Shown: positions 8,863-21,896, numbered from the stretch's first letter. The stretch is DNA of 64,000 nt from Pseudomonas asplenii (GCF_001293465.1 NZ_JSYZ01000003.1:64131-128130); one strand, 5' to 3'. Translations and numbers: made by a program. The notes: generated by a model from the sequence alone, not told the origin.

Positions 8863-9681
8863 ATGTCGCGTCGTATCTCCCCCGTCATACCCGGCTTCGG
8901 GCTGACGCTGGGCTACACCTTGGTGTACCTCAGCCTGATTGTGCTCATACCGCTGGCGGCGATGTTCGTGCATGCCGCCCAACTCACCTGGGATCAGTTC
9001 TGGAACATCATCTCGGCACCGCGGGTGATCGCGGCGTTGAAGCTGAGTTTCGGCACCGCGCTGTACGCGGCGGTCATCAATGGTGTCATCGGCACGCTGC
9101 TGGCCTGGGTGCTGGTGCGCTACACCTTCCCCGGCCGCAAGATCATCGATGCGATGGTCGACCTGCCGTTCGCCCTGCCCACCGCCGTCGCCGGTATCGC
9201 GCTGACCGCGCTGTACACCCCCACCGGGCTGGTCGGGCAGTTCGCCGCCGACCTGGGCTTCAAGATCGCCTACACCCCGCTGGGCATCACCCTGGCGCTG
9301 ACCTTCGTGACCCTGCCGTTCGTGGTTCGCACGGTACAGCCGGTACTGGCCGACATTCCCCGTGAAGTCGAGGAGGCGGCCGCCTGCCTGGGCGCCAAGC
9401 CCCTGCAGGTGTTCCGCCATGTCCTGCTGCCGGCGCTGCTGCCGGCCTGGCTGACCGGCTTCGCCCTGGCCTTCGCCCGCGGCGTCGGCGAGTACGGTTC
9501 GGTGATCTTCATCGCCGGCAACATGCCGATGAAGACCGAGATCCTGCCGCTGCTGATCATGGTCAAGCTCGACCAGTACGACTACACCGGCGCGACCTCC
9601 ATCGGCGTGCTGATGCTGGTGGTTTCCTTTGTCCTGTTGCTGCTGATCAACCTGCTGCAGCGGCGTATCGAAACCCCATAA
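8863..9681 (+). CDS. cysT: Sulfate/thiosulfate ABC transporter permease CysT
   Basis: Inner-membrane permease subunit of the sulfate importer. The 272 residues hold about six hydrophobic helices and the EAA loop EVEEAAACLGAKPLQVFRHV, which contacts the ATPase CysA. AAGGA lies 6 bases before the ATG. It is followed by cysW after 12 bases, so both are cotranscribed. Also called CysU in enteric bacteria. Confidence 0.95.
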   Translation: MSRRISPVIPGFGLTLGYTLVYLSLIVLIPLAAMFVHAAQLTWDQFWNIISAPRVIAALKLSFGTALYAAVINGVIGTLLAWVLVRYTFPGRKIIDAMVDLPFALPTAVAGIALTALYTPTGLVGQFAADLGFKIAYTPLGITLALTFVTLPFVVRTVQPVLADIPREVEEAAACLGAKPLQVFRHVLLPALLPAWLTGFALAFARGVGEYGSVIFIAGNMPMKTEILPLLIMVKLDQYDYTGATSIGVLMLVVSFVLLLLINLLQRRIETP

Positions 9682-9693
9682 GGAGGCGCGAAC

Positions 9694-10566
9694 ATGTCCC
9701 AATCGTCCATTGCCGCCGCGTCTTCGGCCAATGCCGCCCGGCGTGGCAGTGCCACCTCGCGGCGGATCCTGATCGGCCTCGGCTGGCTGATTTTCGCCCT
9801 GTTCCTGCTGTTGCCGCTGTTCATCGTGGTGTCCCAGGGCCTGAAGAACGGCCTGGGGGCTTTCTTCACCGCGATCTTCGAGCCCGATGCCCTGTCGGCG
9901 CTGAAGCTGACGGTGATCGCCGTGCTGATCTCGGTGCCGCTGAACCTGGTGTTCGGCGTCAGCGCCGCCTGGTGCGTGAGCAAGTACAGCTTCCGCGGCA
10001 AGAGCATCCTGGTGACCCTGATCGACCTGCCGTTCTCGGTGTCGCCGGTGATCGCCGGCCTGGTCTACGTGCTGATGTTCGGCGCCCAGGGCCTGTTCGG
10101 TCCGTGGCTGGCCGACCATGACATCCAGATCGTCTTCGCCCTGCCGGGCATTGTCCTGGCGACCATCTTCGTCACCGTGCCCTTCGTCGCCCGTGAACTG
10201 ATCCCGCTGATGCAGGAGCAGGGCACCCAGGAAGAAGAGGCCGCCCGGCTGCTGGGCGCCAACGGCTGGCAGATGTTCTGGCATGTGACCGTGCCGAACA
10301 TCAAGTGGGGCCTGATCTACGGCGTGGTGCTCTGCACGGCGCGGGCGATGGGCGAGTTCGGCGCGGTGTCGGTGGTTTCCGGGCACATTCGCGGGGTGAC
10401 CAACACCCTGCCGCTGCACGTCGAGATCCTCTACAACGAATACAACCACGTGGCCGCGTTCGCCGTGGCGAGCCTGTTGCTGATCCTGGCGCTCTTCATC
10501 CTGCTGCTCAAGCAGTGGAGCGAAAACCGTATCAACCGCCTGCGCGCCAGCGCCGCGGAGGAATAA
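9694..10566 (+). CDS. cysW: Sulfate/thiosulfate ABC transporter permease CysW
   Basis: Second permease subunit, forming the channel heterodimer with CysT. Of 290 residues, the first 25 are a Ser/Ala-rich cytosolic tail; about six membrane helices follow. The EAA loop is visible in [20 protein letters not shown] strong AAGGAGG ribosome site precedes the ATG. The stop codon is 3 bases from the cysA start. Confidence 0.95.
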   Translation: MSQSSIAAASSANAARRGSATSRRILIGLGWLIFALFLLLPLFIVVSQGLKNGLGAFFTAIFEPDALSALKLTVIAVLISVPLNLVFGVSAAWCVSKYSFRGKSILVTLIDLPFSVSPVIAGLVYVLMFGAQGLFGPWLADHDIQIVFALPGIVLATIFVTVPFVARELIPLMQEQGTQEEEAARLLGANGWQMFWHVTVPNIKWGLIYGVVLCTARAMGEFGAVSVVSGHIRGVTNTLPLHVEILYNEYNHVAAFAVASLLLILALFILLLKQWSENRINRLRASAAEE

Positions 10567-10569
10567 GTC

Positions 10570-11559
<990 letters not shown>

Positions 11560-11582
11560 CCCTCAAGGTTGCAGGGCTTGCT

Positions 11583-11684
11583 GGCCTCTTCGCGGGCAAG
11601 CCCGGCTCCTACCAGGTACGCGTCGTACACAAGAGCGATGGACATCTCAAATCCGCAGGCGCCGGGCTTGCCCGCGAAGAGGCC
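11583..11684. repeat. REP doublet (REPIN)
   Basis: Two perfect inverted 24-bp arms (11583-11606 and 11661-11684) built on the Pseudomonas REP core CGCGGGCAAGCCCGGC, separated by 54 bases. It lies between the converging ends of cysA and the Mpo1-like gene, where it could act as a bidirectional transcript end. RAYT transposases mobilise such elements in trans. Confidence 0.85.
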
Positions 11685-11705
11685 CTGCCAAACACCACCA
11701 AACCA

Positions 11706-12230
11706 TCAGGCCGCCGCGCGCTTCTCGCGCAACCGTACGCCCCCCGCCCGCGCCTCGATCTCCTGCTTGAGCGCCTTGCGCAACCCGAGCAGAAACGCCA
11801 GCTCGGCCACCACGAACAGCGGCCCGACGATCAACCCGCTGAGGTCGTCGACGAACGCCGGCTTGCGCCCTTCGTAGTAATGCCCGATGAACTGGATCAC
11901 CCAGCCGAGCACGAACAGACCGATCCCACTGCTCAACCAGACCAGGGTGCTCTGCGCGGCAATGATCTGGCCTAGCCAAACGGATAGGCCGAGCAGCACC
12001 GTCATCAGTACCCCAAGAGCCACTTCCAGACGCAGATAGAACCAGGCCGAAGCCACCGTCAGAAGCACTGCGGGGGTCAGCCAGAGCCCGGCCACCGGCC
12101 ATCCCGGCCTTGAAAGCAGGGTCGCGACGGCGATCACGATCAGCGGAATTCCGATGAAATGGCTGGCGATGTTCCGCGGATCACGGTGGTACGCCGCATA
12201 TTGACTGAGATGCTCGACGAGGTTTTTCAT
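11706..12230 (-). CDS. Mpo1-like (DUF962) membrane protein
   Basis: A 174-residue integral membrane protein with about four helices and the conserved His-rich patterns of the Mpo1/DUF962 family: YHRDPRNIASHFIGIPLIV near the N-terminus and QFIGHYYEGRKPAF in the third quarter. Yeast Mpo1 is an Fe2+-dependent dioxygenase of 2-hydroxy fatty acid alpha-oxidation. Whether bacterial members share that reaction is not established. It is transcribed towards cysA and divergent from the Crp/Fnr gene, 86 bases away. Confidence 0.8.
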   Translation of the reverse strand: MKNLVEHLSQYAAYHRDPRNIASHFIGIPLIVIAVATLLSRPGWPVAGLWLTPAVLLTVASAWFYLRLEVALGVLMTVLLGLSVWLGQIIAAQSTLVWLSSGIGLFVLGWVIQFIGHYYEGRKPAFVDDLSGLIVGPLFVVAELAFLLGLRKALKQEIEARAGGVRLREKRAAA

Positions 12231-12316
12231 TGTTATTCCTCCTGTAGGGTGATGGGATCATGCCCTGCTCGAAAACTTTGCGCTGTCGGCTACCCGACAA
12301 TCGTCTCGGAGTTCCC

Positions 12317-13003
12317 ATGGAAGTATCTGCCTGGCGTTCACGCCTGCTGACGGGTCACTGGTTCAGCAATCTGCCGGCTCACTTGCAGGATAGCCTGCTG
12401 GCGGCAGCCAAGGGCCGACGCCTGACGCCCGGCCAGCGGCTGTTCAAGCGCGGCGACCCGCCCTGTGGCCTGTACGCGGTGCTCGAAGGCTCGGTGCGGG
12501 TCGGCGCGGTCAGCGAAAAGGGCAAGGAGGCCCTGCTGAGCGTGATCGAACTGCCGTACTGGTTCGGCGAGATCTCGCTGTTCGACGGCCTGCCGCGTAC
12601 CCACGATGCCTATGCGGTGGGCCACACCATCCTGCTGCAGGTGCCGCAGGGTGTGCTGCTGCAACTGCTGGACGAGCACCCGGAGTACTGGCGGCATTTC
12701 GCCCTGCTGATGAGCCAGAAGCTGCGGCTGACCTTCATCGGCCTGGAGCAGTTGAGCCTGCTGCCGGCCCGTGAGCGGCTGGCCCATCGGCTGCTGCAGA
12801 TTGCCGAGGGTTATGGCGAACTCAACCATTCGCGGCAACTGATTCCGCTGTCCCAGGACCAGCTGGCATTGATGCTGTCGCTGTCGCGGCAGACCACCAA
12901 CCAGATCCTCAAGGGGTTTGAGGACGAAGGCATCCTGCGCCTGAACTACGGCGAGATCATCATCACCGACCTGGCGCGCCTGCGTCATGCGGCCAGCAAT
13001 TGA
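12317..13003 (+). CDS. Crp/Fnr-family transcriptional regulator
   Basis: A 228-residue regulator: cyclic-nucleotide-binding-like beta barrel at about 15-130 (LFKRGDPPCGLYAVLEGSVRVG) and a C-terminal winged helix with recognition helix around SQDQLALMLSLSRQTTNQIL. There is no N-terminal cluster of cysteines, so it is not an oxygen-sensing Fnr. The barrel lacks the full cAMP pocket signature of Crp, so the ligand is unknown. Start at 12317 (MEVSAWRS) because GGAG sits 5 bases upstream; a longer frame from 12260 has no ribosome site. Divergent from the Mpo1-like gene, which it may control. Confidence 0.85.
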   Translation: MEVSAWRSRLLTGHWFSNLPAHLQDSLLAAAKGRRLTPGQRLFKRGDPPCGLYAVLEGSVRVGAVSEKGKEALLSVIELPYWFGEISLFDGLPRTHDAYAVGHTILLQVPQGVLLQLLDEHPEYWRHFALLMSQKLRLTFIGLEQLSLLPARERLAHRLLQIAEGYGELNHSRQLIPLSQDQLALMLSLSRQTTNQILKGFEDEGILRLNYGEIIITDLARLRHAASN

Positions 13004-13060
13004 GGTGTGACGCCGCACCGCCGCGAATAGGCTCTTGAACCTGACGAAGTTTGCAGGGCC

Positions 13061-14065
13061 TCAACGCAACCCGTCACGAAACTGCCCCGGCGTCATCCCG
13101 GTCCAGCGCTTGAACGCCCGGCTGAAGCTGCTGGTATCGGCAAACCCGAGCAGGTAGCTGATCTCGCTCAGTGAACACTGCGGATCGCGCAGGTGCAGCA
13201 GTGCCAGGTTCTCCCTGCATTCGTTGAGCAGCGTGTCATAGCGGCAGCCCTCGTCGGCCAGGTGCCGTTGCAGGCTGCGCAGGCTCAGGTGCAGGGCCTG
13301 GGCGATGCGTTCGGCCGAAGGCTCGCCCTCCGGCAACTGCGCCTCGATGGCCTGGCGCACCTTGCGCTCCCAGGTCAGCGGCTTGAGTTGCGCCAGGGTG
13401 CGGTTCAGCACCGCTTCGTTGTGTTCGGCCAGCTCCGGGTTGGCGTCGTCCAGATGGCTGTCGAAATCGCTGCAGGCGAACTCCAGGCAATCCTGCGCGG
13501 CCGCAAAGAACACCGGCGCGCGAAACACCGTGTGCCAGGGCTTGGGGTCCGTCGGCTCGGCCCGCCGCAGGTGCACCGCCAACGGCGCGTATTCGCGGCC
13601 CAGGCGGTTGCGGCAGGTGCGCACGTAGATCGCGGCGAACGCATCGATGGCTTCCGGGGCCGGCTCCGGGCTGCCCTTGGGCACCCGCAGGCTGAAGCGG
13701 TAGCGCTCGCCTTCACGGCTCAGTTCCAGCTCCAGGGCATCGCTGACCACCGTGTGGTAGCGCACGATGCGCTCGAACACCTCGCGCAGGCTGCCGCTGG
13801 CGACCAGCGCATAGCCGAGGGCATGGAAGGTGGTCGGGCTGACGAACCGCGACACCCGCAGGCCGATCGCCGGATCGCCGCTGGCCTGCACTGCCAACTG
13901 CCAGAGACGGGTGGTGGCCGACAGCGGGTAGCGGGCGTTGGGATCGTCCATCAGTTGCGGGTCGACCCCGGCCTCGCGGCACAGGGCGGCACTGTCGAGG
14001 CCGAGGGCGTCGAGCTGCTTGCGCAGGGCGCGGGTCCAGCTGGAAAGCGAAGTCGGTTCAGGCAT
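13061..14065 (-). CDS. AraC-family transcriptional regulator
   Basis: A 334-residue regulator with an N-terminal arabinose-binding-like domain (about 15-205, the Arabinose_bd type common in Pseudomonas) and a C-terminal double HTH (about 235-332; ERIAQALHLSLRSLQRHL and LSEISYLLGFADTSSFSRAF, ending WTGMTPGQFRDGLR). The frame stays open far upstream, but the extra part is antisense to the desaturase gene; the ATG at 14065 (MPEPTSLSSW) fits the family. Divergent from the desaturase gene by 96 bases, so that gene is its likely target. Confidence 0.88.
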   Translation of the reverse strand: MPEPTSLSSWTRALRKQLDALGLDSAALCREAGVDPQLMDDPNARYPLSATTRLWQLAVQASGDPAIGLRVSRFVSPTTFHALGYALVASGSLREVFERIVRYHTVVSDALELELSREGERYRFSLRVPKGSPEPAPEAIDAFAAIYVRTCRNRLGREYAPLAVHLRRAEPTDPKPWHTVFRAPVFFAAAQDCLEFACSDFDSHLDDANPELAEHNEAVLNRTLAQLKPLTWERKVRQAIEAQLPEGEPSAERIAQALHLSLRSLQRHLADEGCRYDTLLNECRENLALLHLRDPQCSLSEISYLLGFADTSSFSRAFKRWTGMTPGQFRDGLR

Positions 14066-14161
14066 GTTGGCGCGTCCGGTCAACGGGTTGGCGTTCGCGG
14101 CTACGGCCTTCAGAGATGCTACGGCGCAAGATGCGAACATCAATGACCAGAGGATGGAATC

Positions 14162-15250
14162 ATGGAAGGTGTTTGCGCAAGTCCCCAGGCCACGAATGTT
14201 CAGGCGCTGGACGATCAGCAGCGCTGCGCGCGCATTCGTGAGGTGGTGCTGGCCCGGGGCGTCGAACTGCGTCGGCGCTACCCGCTGCTCAATCACCAGG
14301 ACGCCATCGGCGCGGGCATCCTGGCCTTCGCCCTGGCCGGCATGATCGGCTCGGCGGTGCTCTATATCGAGGGCTACCTGGCCTGGTGGGCGTGCCTGCT
14401 GGTCAACGCCTTCCTCGCCTCGCTGACCCACGAGCTGGAGCATGACCTGATCCACAGCATGTATTTCCGCAGGCGGCGCGTGCCGCACAACCTGATGCTG
14501 GCGCTGGTCTGGCTGGCGCGGCCGAGCACCATCAACCCCTGGGTGCGCCGTCACCTGCACCTCAACCACCACAAGGTTTCCGGCACCGAGGCCGACATGG
14601 AGGAGCGTGCGATCACCAACGGCGAGCCGTGGGGGCTGGCGCGGCTGCTGATGGTCGGCGACAACGTGATGTCGGCGCTGATCCGCGCAGGCCGGGCGAA
14701 GAGCTGGGCGCACCGGCGCGCCATTCTCAAGCGTGTGGTGCTGGTCTATGCACCACTGGCCCTGCTGCACTGGGGCGCCTGGTATGTGTTCCTCGGGTTC
14801 CATGGCGCCAACGGCGTCGCCGCGCTGCTGGGGACCTCGATCGACTGGTCGGCCGGGACCCTGGCGACGATGCGGGTGATCGACATCGCGGCGGTGGTGA
14901 TCATCGGGCCGAACGTGCTGCGTACCTTCTGCCTGCATTTCATCAGCTCGAACATGCACTACTACGGCGATGTCGAGCCGGGCAACGTGATCCAGCAGAC
15001 CCAGGTGCTCAACCCCTGGTGGCTATGGCCGCTGCAGGCGTTCTGCTTCAACTTCGGCAGCACCCACGGCATTCACCACTTCGTGGTCAAGGAACCCTTC
15101 TACCTTCGCCAGATGACCGCGCCGGTGGCCCACAAGGTGATGGCCGAGATGGGCGTGCGCTTCAATGATTTCGGCACCTTTGCCCGGGCGAACCGGTTTG
15201 TCCGCCAGGAACGTGGCCGTGTACAGGCGGCGAGGGTCGTACAGGGCTGA
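14162..15250 (+). CDS. Fatty-acid desaturase family membrane di-iron enzyme
   Basis: A 362-residue membrane protein of the desaturase/hydroxylase superfamily. Histidine boxes are HELEHDLIH (about residue 90), HLHLNHH (about 136) and HGIHH (about 302), with hydrophobic segments at about 55-95 and 195-260. GAGGA precedes the ATG. It is distinct from DesA in box spacing and C-terminal length. The exact substrate (acyl lipid, sterol-like or alkane) cannot be read from the sequence. Divergent AraC regulator suggests induction by a small carboxylate or lipid signal. Confidence 0.8.
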   Translation: MEGVCASPQATNVQALDDQQRCARIREVVLARGVELRRRYPLLNHQDAIGAGILAFALAGMIGSAVLYIEGYLAWWACLLVNAFLASLTHELEHDLIHSMYFRRRRVPHNLMLALVWLARPSTINPWVRRHLHLNHHKVSGTEADMEERAITNGEPWGLARLLMVGDNVMSALIRAGRAKSWAHRRAILKRVVLVYAPLALLHWGAWYVFLGFHGANGVAALLGTSIDWSAGTLATMRVIDIAAVVIIGPNVLRTFCLHFISSNMHYYGDVEPGNVIQQTQVLNPWWLWPLQAFCFNFGSTHGIHHFVVKEPFYLRQMTAPVAHKVMAEMGVRFNDFGTFARANRFVRQERGRVQAARVVQG

Positions 15251-15258
15251 AGGGCTGC

Positions 15259-15345
15259 TTTCGATCGTTCCCGCGCGCTGCGTGGGAACGCCTCCCTGGA
15301 TACGCTGCGTTATAGGCTGAATTGCCACGCAGAGCGTGAACGATC
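15259..15345. repeat. Intergenic palindromic repeat (GATCGTTCCC type)
   Basis: Two related inverted pieces, TCGATCGTTCCC...GCGTGGGAACG and CCACGCAGAGCGTGAACGATC, belong to the same repeat family as 22819-22850 and 51362-51619. It lies between converging desaturase and atsA genes. Confidence 0.65.
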
Positions 15346-15372
15346 AGTGCAGCTTGCAGGGGCGAGGAACGC

Positions 15373-17808
<2,436 letters not shown>

Positions 17809-17812
<4 letters not shown>

Positions 17813-19407
17813 GCGTGTCTCCAGCGGGTGGCGCGGGTTTCGAGGCGTTGGCCGAGCAGGTTGATCAGCGCGCCGGTGAGGCCGACCACGAGCATGCCGG
17901 CCATGATCACGTTCATCTGCAGCAACTGCTGCGCGCCGATCATCAGAGAGCCGATGCCGCCGTTGGACGGCATGAAATATTCGGCGCCGAGGGTGCCGAG
18001 CCAGGCGTAGACCAGGCTCAGGCGCAGGCCGGCGAAGATCCCCGGCGCGGCGCCGGGCAGCACCAGCCTGCGCAGCCGCTGCCAGAGGTTCAGACGCAGC
18101 ACCCGGGCCGCTTCGGTCAGTTGTGGCGAAAGGTTGGCGACGCTGCGTTGGGTGGCGATGAACAGTGGGAAGAACGCGGCGAGGCCGACGAACACCACCT
18201 TGGCCCCTTCGCCCAGGCCGAACCAGGCGGTGATCAGCGGCACCCAGGCGAAGATCGCGATCTGGCGCAGCGCCGACAGGCTGGGGCCGAGCAGGCGTTC
18301 GGAGGTCCTCGACAAGCCCAGCAGCAAGCCCAGGCCCAGGCCCAGCGAACCGCCGAGCAGCAGGCCGGCGAAGGTGCGCTTCAGGCTCAGGCCGAGGCCG
18401 CCCGGCAGGCTGCCGTCGAGCAGGCCGTTCCAGGTGCTGTGCAGCACCGCCAGGGGGCTGGCGAGGATGCCGCCGTCGATCCACTCAAGCTCGCTCGCCA
18501 GTTGCCAGAGCACCAGCAGCGTCAGCGGCAGCAGCCACGGTTGCAGGCGCTGCCAGCCCTGGTAACGCGGGCCCTGGGGAATCTGCGCGGTGGCCGGATG
18601 CGGCCAGTGCACCAGGCGCCGGTCGAGCAGGGCGATGCCGCGATCCATCAGCACGCCGATCACACCGATGACCAGGATGCAGACGAAGACGATATCGAGC
18701 ATGAACAACTGCCGGGCGTAGACCATCAGATAGCCGATGCCCTCGCTGGAGGCCAGCAGTTCCACGGCCAGCAGCGAGGTCCAGCCGGCGGCCAGGGCCA
18801 GGCGCAAACCGGCCATGAACGCCGGCAGCGCGGCGGGCAGGATCAATCGGCGCACCAGCAGGTAGGGCGACAATCGCAGTACCGCGGCGGCCTCGCGCAG
18901 GCGCGGTTGGGCATCACGCACGCCCACCAGGGTGTGCAGGGTCACCGGGACCACGATGGCCTTGATCAGCACCACCAGCTTGAGCAGTTCGCCGATGCCG
19001 AAAAACACCATGAACAGCGGAATCCAGGCCAGGGTCGGAATCTGCGCCAGGGCACTGAAGGTGGGGAATACCAGGCGCTCGGCGCGACGGCTGAAACCGA
19101 GACTGGCGCCGAGCAAGGCGCCGAGGCCGACACCCGCGAGCAGGCCGTACAGCAGCCGTTGCAGGCTGATCCACAAATGGCCCCACAGCTCGCCGCTGCC
19201 CAGCTCCAGTGCGCTTTGCGCCACCAGCGCGGGCGACGGCAGGATCTGCTGGCTCATCCAGTGCTGACGGCTGGCGGTCCACCACAAGGCGGCGAGGGCC
19301 AGCGGCAGCAGCCAGGGCAACAGGTGCCGACCCAGGTTGGGCCAGCGCCGGTGGGTCCCGGCGGGCGGTAGCGTCAGCGGCAGGCTGAGCAGAGAAACAC
19401 GGGCCAT
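17809..19407 (-). CDS. atsB: Sulfate-ester ABC transporter, fused double permease
   Basis: Inner-membrane permease of 532 residues, twice the size of SsuC/TauC. Two homologous halves are visible, each with about six helices and its own EAA loop: EAAAVLRLSPYLLVRRL at about 172 and EAARVLRLNLWQRLRRL at about 435. One chain therefore supplies both halves of the channel. This double form is the one described for AtsB of P. putida. First gene of the atsBCA operon, divergent from atsR across a 306-base regulatory region. Confidence 0.9.
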
Positions 19408-19713
19408 GGCGGACCTCCGTTGTCGGTTTCCGGGCGATGCACGGCGTGAAGGTAAATATGCTTCTTCGATCTATAAATAATCTTATCGATTCTATTGAGA
19501 GATAAGGAAAGGCCATTTAAGGCTCGTGTGGAGCAGGCATCCAATGCATTCGGAGAATATTTTCCATGCGTTTGCTGCATATCCGCGCAGCGACGGGGTT
19601 TGACGGCTTATATTTCCTAAAGTTACTAAAATGTGAATTATTAGTATTTTATTGTTGGTGAGAACTGTGCCTACCTTCAGCGCCTCGAAGCCTGTCACCA
19701 AGGAGCACCCACC
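19408..19713. promoter_or_regulatory. Divergent promoter region atsB / atsR
   Basis: No gene. An AT-rich block (about 19455-19515, TATAAATAATCTTATCGATTC) faces atsB and another (about 19605-19655) faces atsR. Between them, at 19543-19570, lies one copy of the 28-bp motif that recurs in this locus. Confidence 0.6.
19543..19570 (+). promoter_or_regulatory. 28-bp operator-like motif, copy 1 (atsB/atsR)
   Basis: AATGCATT then CGGAG then AATATTTTCCATGCG. The ends are palindromic (GCAT-N16-ATGC) around an AATATT core. It matches copies at 24529 (22 of 28 by eye) and 28149 (22 of 28). Probable binding site of a locus LysR regulator, by inference. Confidence 0.6.
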
Positions 19714-20739
19714 ATGAAAACCCTGTTCAATGGCCGTCTTGCCCGGCTGTTCGCCACCCCTTTGCTGGCCGGCGTGCTGAGCGGCGTGTCGCTGTCTGGC
19801 GCAGCGGCCGAGGTCAGGGAGATCCGCATTGCGGTGCCCGACCTGAGCGCCGGCACCCAGCACAGCGGCGGGGGCGTGGTGGATGTGCTGCGCAGCCAGC
19901 AGATCCTGGAAAAGGCCTTTGCCGACCAGGGCATCAGGATCCAGTGGAATTTCTTCAAGGGCGCCGGCCCGGTGATCAACGAGGCGATCGCCAATGGTCA
20001 GGTGGACTTTGCCTATCTGGGCGACCTGGCGGCGATCATCGGCAAGTCCAACGGGCTGGATACGCGGCTGCTGAGTGCGACCGCACGCGGGGTCAAGCAG
20101 TACCTGGGCGTGGTGCCCGGTTCCGGGATCAATTCCCTGCAGGACCTCAAGGGCAAGCGCGTGGCGGTGTTCCGTGGCACCGCCTCGCAACTGTCCTTCG
20201 ATGCCGCGCTGGCCAGCCAGGGCCTGAGCGAGAAGGACCTCAAGGTCATCAACCTGGACTTCAGCGCGGCGGTGGCGGCACTGGCGGCAAAACAGGTCGA
20301 TGCGTCCTGGGGCGGTTCGAACCTGACGGCGTTGCAGGCCAAGGGCCTGGCCGAATTGCCGGTGACCACCAGGACACTGGGCGGTGCGGGCAGCATCCAG
20401 AGTGTGCTGCTGGGCTCGGGAGCGTTCGTCGATGCCCACCCGGAACTGGTTGCCCAACTGCTCAAGGCGCAACAGCAGGCGGTGGACTGGCTGACCCGGG
20501 AGGACAACAAGGACGCCTATGTGCAGCTGGTTTCCGGACTGGCGAGTTATCCACAGGTGATTCTGCAACAGGACCTCAAGGACGAGAAACTGAGCGAAAT
20601 TTTCCCTTCGCAGCTGGACCCGGTCTTCCTCGGCAAGTTGCAGGATTCGGTGGACCTGGCGGCGCAGCAGAAGCTGATTCGCCGGCCGTTCAAGGTGACG
20701 GACTGGGTGGCGCCGAACCTGGCGGCGGCGGGGCTGTGA
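19714..20739 (+). CDS. atsR: Periplasmic sulfate-ester binding protein
   Basis: Substrate-binding component of the AtsRBC importer, SsuA/TauA family, 341 residues. Signal peptide with cleavage near SGAAAE; mature part carries the two-lobe binding fold (IRIAVPDLSAGTQHS, GQVDFAYLGDLAAIIGKS, KGKRVAVFRGTASQLSFDAAL, VDASWGGSNL). AAGGAG precedes the ATG. Transcribed away from atsBCA. The atsK gene that forms an operon with atsR in P. putida is here separated by a LysR gene. Confidence 0.9.
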   Translation: MKTLFNGRLARLFATPLLAGVLSGVSLSGAAAEVREIRIAVPDLSAGTQHSGGGVVDVLRSQQILEKAFADQGIRIQWNFFKGAGPVINEAIANGQVDFAYLGDLAAIIGKSNGLDTRLLSATARGVKQYLGVVPGSGINSLQDLKGKRVAVFRGTASQLSFDAALASQGLSEKDLKVINLDFSAAVAALAAKQVDASWGGSNLTALQAKGLAELPVTTRTLGGAGSIQSVLLGSGAFVDAHPELVAQLLKAQQQAVDWLTREDNKDAYVQLVSGLASYPQVILQQDLKDEKLSEIFPSQLDPVFLGKLQDSVDLAAQQKLIRRPFKVTDWVAPNLAAAGL

Positions 20740-20763
20740 TCAGCGTTGCTCTTTAGGGCTTGT

Positions 20764-20783
20764 CGCGGCGGCGAACCGCCGCG
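20764..20783. terminator. Hairpin between convergent atsR and LysR genes
   Basis: CGCGGCGG, a CGAA tetraloop and CCGCCGCG form a perfect 8-bp stem between the two converging stop codons. No T-run follows, so termination efficiency is uncertain. Confidence 0.4.
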
Positions 20784-20793
20784 AACAGGACAG

Positions 20794-21714
20794 TCAGACC
20801 GCCACCCGTTCCTCCTGGCTATCCACAGCCACCAGCGTCTCGATCATCGCCCGCGCCGCCGGCGACAGCCGGAACCCGGTGCGGCTGACGATGCCGCAGC
20901 GCGCGCTCAGGTGCTCGATGTTTTGCGGCAGGTTGCGCCAATGCAGCTGTACCAGCGCATCCTTCTCCACATCCTCCTCGAACGCCTCCCGACTGCCCAG
21001 CCCAATGGCGTTGGAACGGCGCACGATCTTCACCAGCGCCGGAAAATGCTCGGTCTCGATGTTCGGCGAAAAGTCCGTGCGCCCACTCAGATTCGCCAGC
21101 ACCTTGCGAATGCCCGGCGGAATCAGCGTGGTCGCCAGCGGGTAGTCGAACATGTCGTTGGTCGACAGGCTTTCCTTGGCCAGCAACGGATGCCCCGGCC
21201 GGCAGAAGAACACCCCGCCACGGGGCCGCAGCGCCTGGGTCTGGAAATTCGGGTCGGCCTCGAAATGACGGATGTCGGCTATGAAGAACTCGATCTCCTC
21301 GCGGCTCAGGCTGCGGCTGAGCCGTTCCCAGTTATCCACACGGAAGCGCGTGTGCACCTTCGGGTGGGCGTTGAGGAACCGCGCCACCGCTTCCGGCACC
21401 AGCTTCACCGCCGGTGCCGGGCCACAACCGAAGCGCAACTCGCCGGCATCGAGCTTGGTCATCTGCGTCACTTCGGCACTGAGCAGCGCCGCGCCCTGCA
21501 CCAGGCTCAGGGCGTGCTGCAGCACCACCTGGCCTTCGGGGGTGGGGCGCAGGTCCTTGTTGCCGCGGTCCACCAGCACGCAGCCGAACTCCTGCTCCAG
21601 CCCCTGGATACTGCGGCTGAAGGCCGGCTGAGTGATGCCCATGGCGTCCGCCGCACGGACAAAACTGCGGTGTTCGTTGAGGGCGATGAAGTAACGCAAC
21701 TGGCGAAGATCCAT
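20794..21714 (-). CDS. LysR-type regulator, paralogue of SftR
   Basis: LysR regulator of 306 residues with an N-terminal HTH (MDLRQLRYFIALNEHRSF, then TQPAFSRSIQGLE) and a C-terminal effector domain. It is clearly paralogous to the LysR protein at 24664: both share FGCGPAPA, the SRSIQ.LE recognition helix and the ending RLSP.A.AMIE. Start at 21714 because GGGAAAG lies just upstream; a start at 21729 would place that site inside the gene. Divergent from atsK, with one copy of the 28-bp motif 11 bases upstream of its own start. Confidence 0.85.
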   Translation of the reverse strand: MDLRQLRYFIALNEHRSFVRAADAMGITQPAFSRSIQGLEQEFGCVLVDRGNKDLRPTPEGQVVLQHALSLVQGAALLSAEVTQMTKLDAGELRFGCGPAPAVKLVPEAVARFLNAHPKVHTRFRVDNWERLSRSLSREEIEFFIADIRHFEADPNFQTQALRPRGGVFFCRPGHPLLAKESLSTNDMFDYPLATTLIPPGIRKVLANLSGRTDFSPNIETEHFPALVKIVRRSNAIGLGSREAFEEDVEKDALVQLHWRNLPQNIEHLSARCGIVSRTGFRLSPAARAMIETLVAVDSQEERVAV

Positions 21715-21724
21715 ATGCTTTCCC

Positions 21725-21752
21725 GGCATCCGAAAAATAGCTCGAAGGTATT
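21725..21752 (-). promoter_or_regulatory. 28-bp operator-like motif, copy 2 (LysR/atsK)
   Basis: On the minus strand it reads AATACCTTCGAG then CTATTTTTCGGATGCC, the weakest of the five copies (about 18 of 28 to the copy at 28149). Its place just before the LysR start suggests autoregulation plus control of divergent atsK. Confidence 0.45.
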
Positions 21753-21896
21753 TGCGACGAGCAGGGCTTGAGGTTTTAAATGCAAGCTCTTATTCCGTCA
21801 ACGAAGCATGTCAATATCTATTAGATGTAAATGGAATATAGATAGAGCATTGCTTCGCGGCGGCTCCAACCGCAAGCAGTCGACGAGGGACCTTCC

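Noticed and set aside
14066..14959. N-terminal extension of the AraC regulator frame
   Set aside because: The frame stays open but runs antisense through the desaturase gene; the AraC family protein is complete from 14065.
17813..18484. N-terminal extension of the atsC frame
   Set aside because: It overlaps atsB out of frame; ATPase homology begins at the ATG at 17812, which overlaps the atsB stop.
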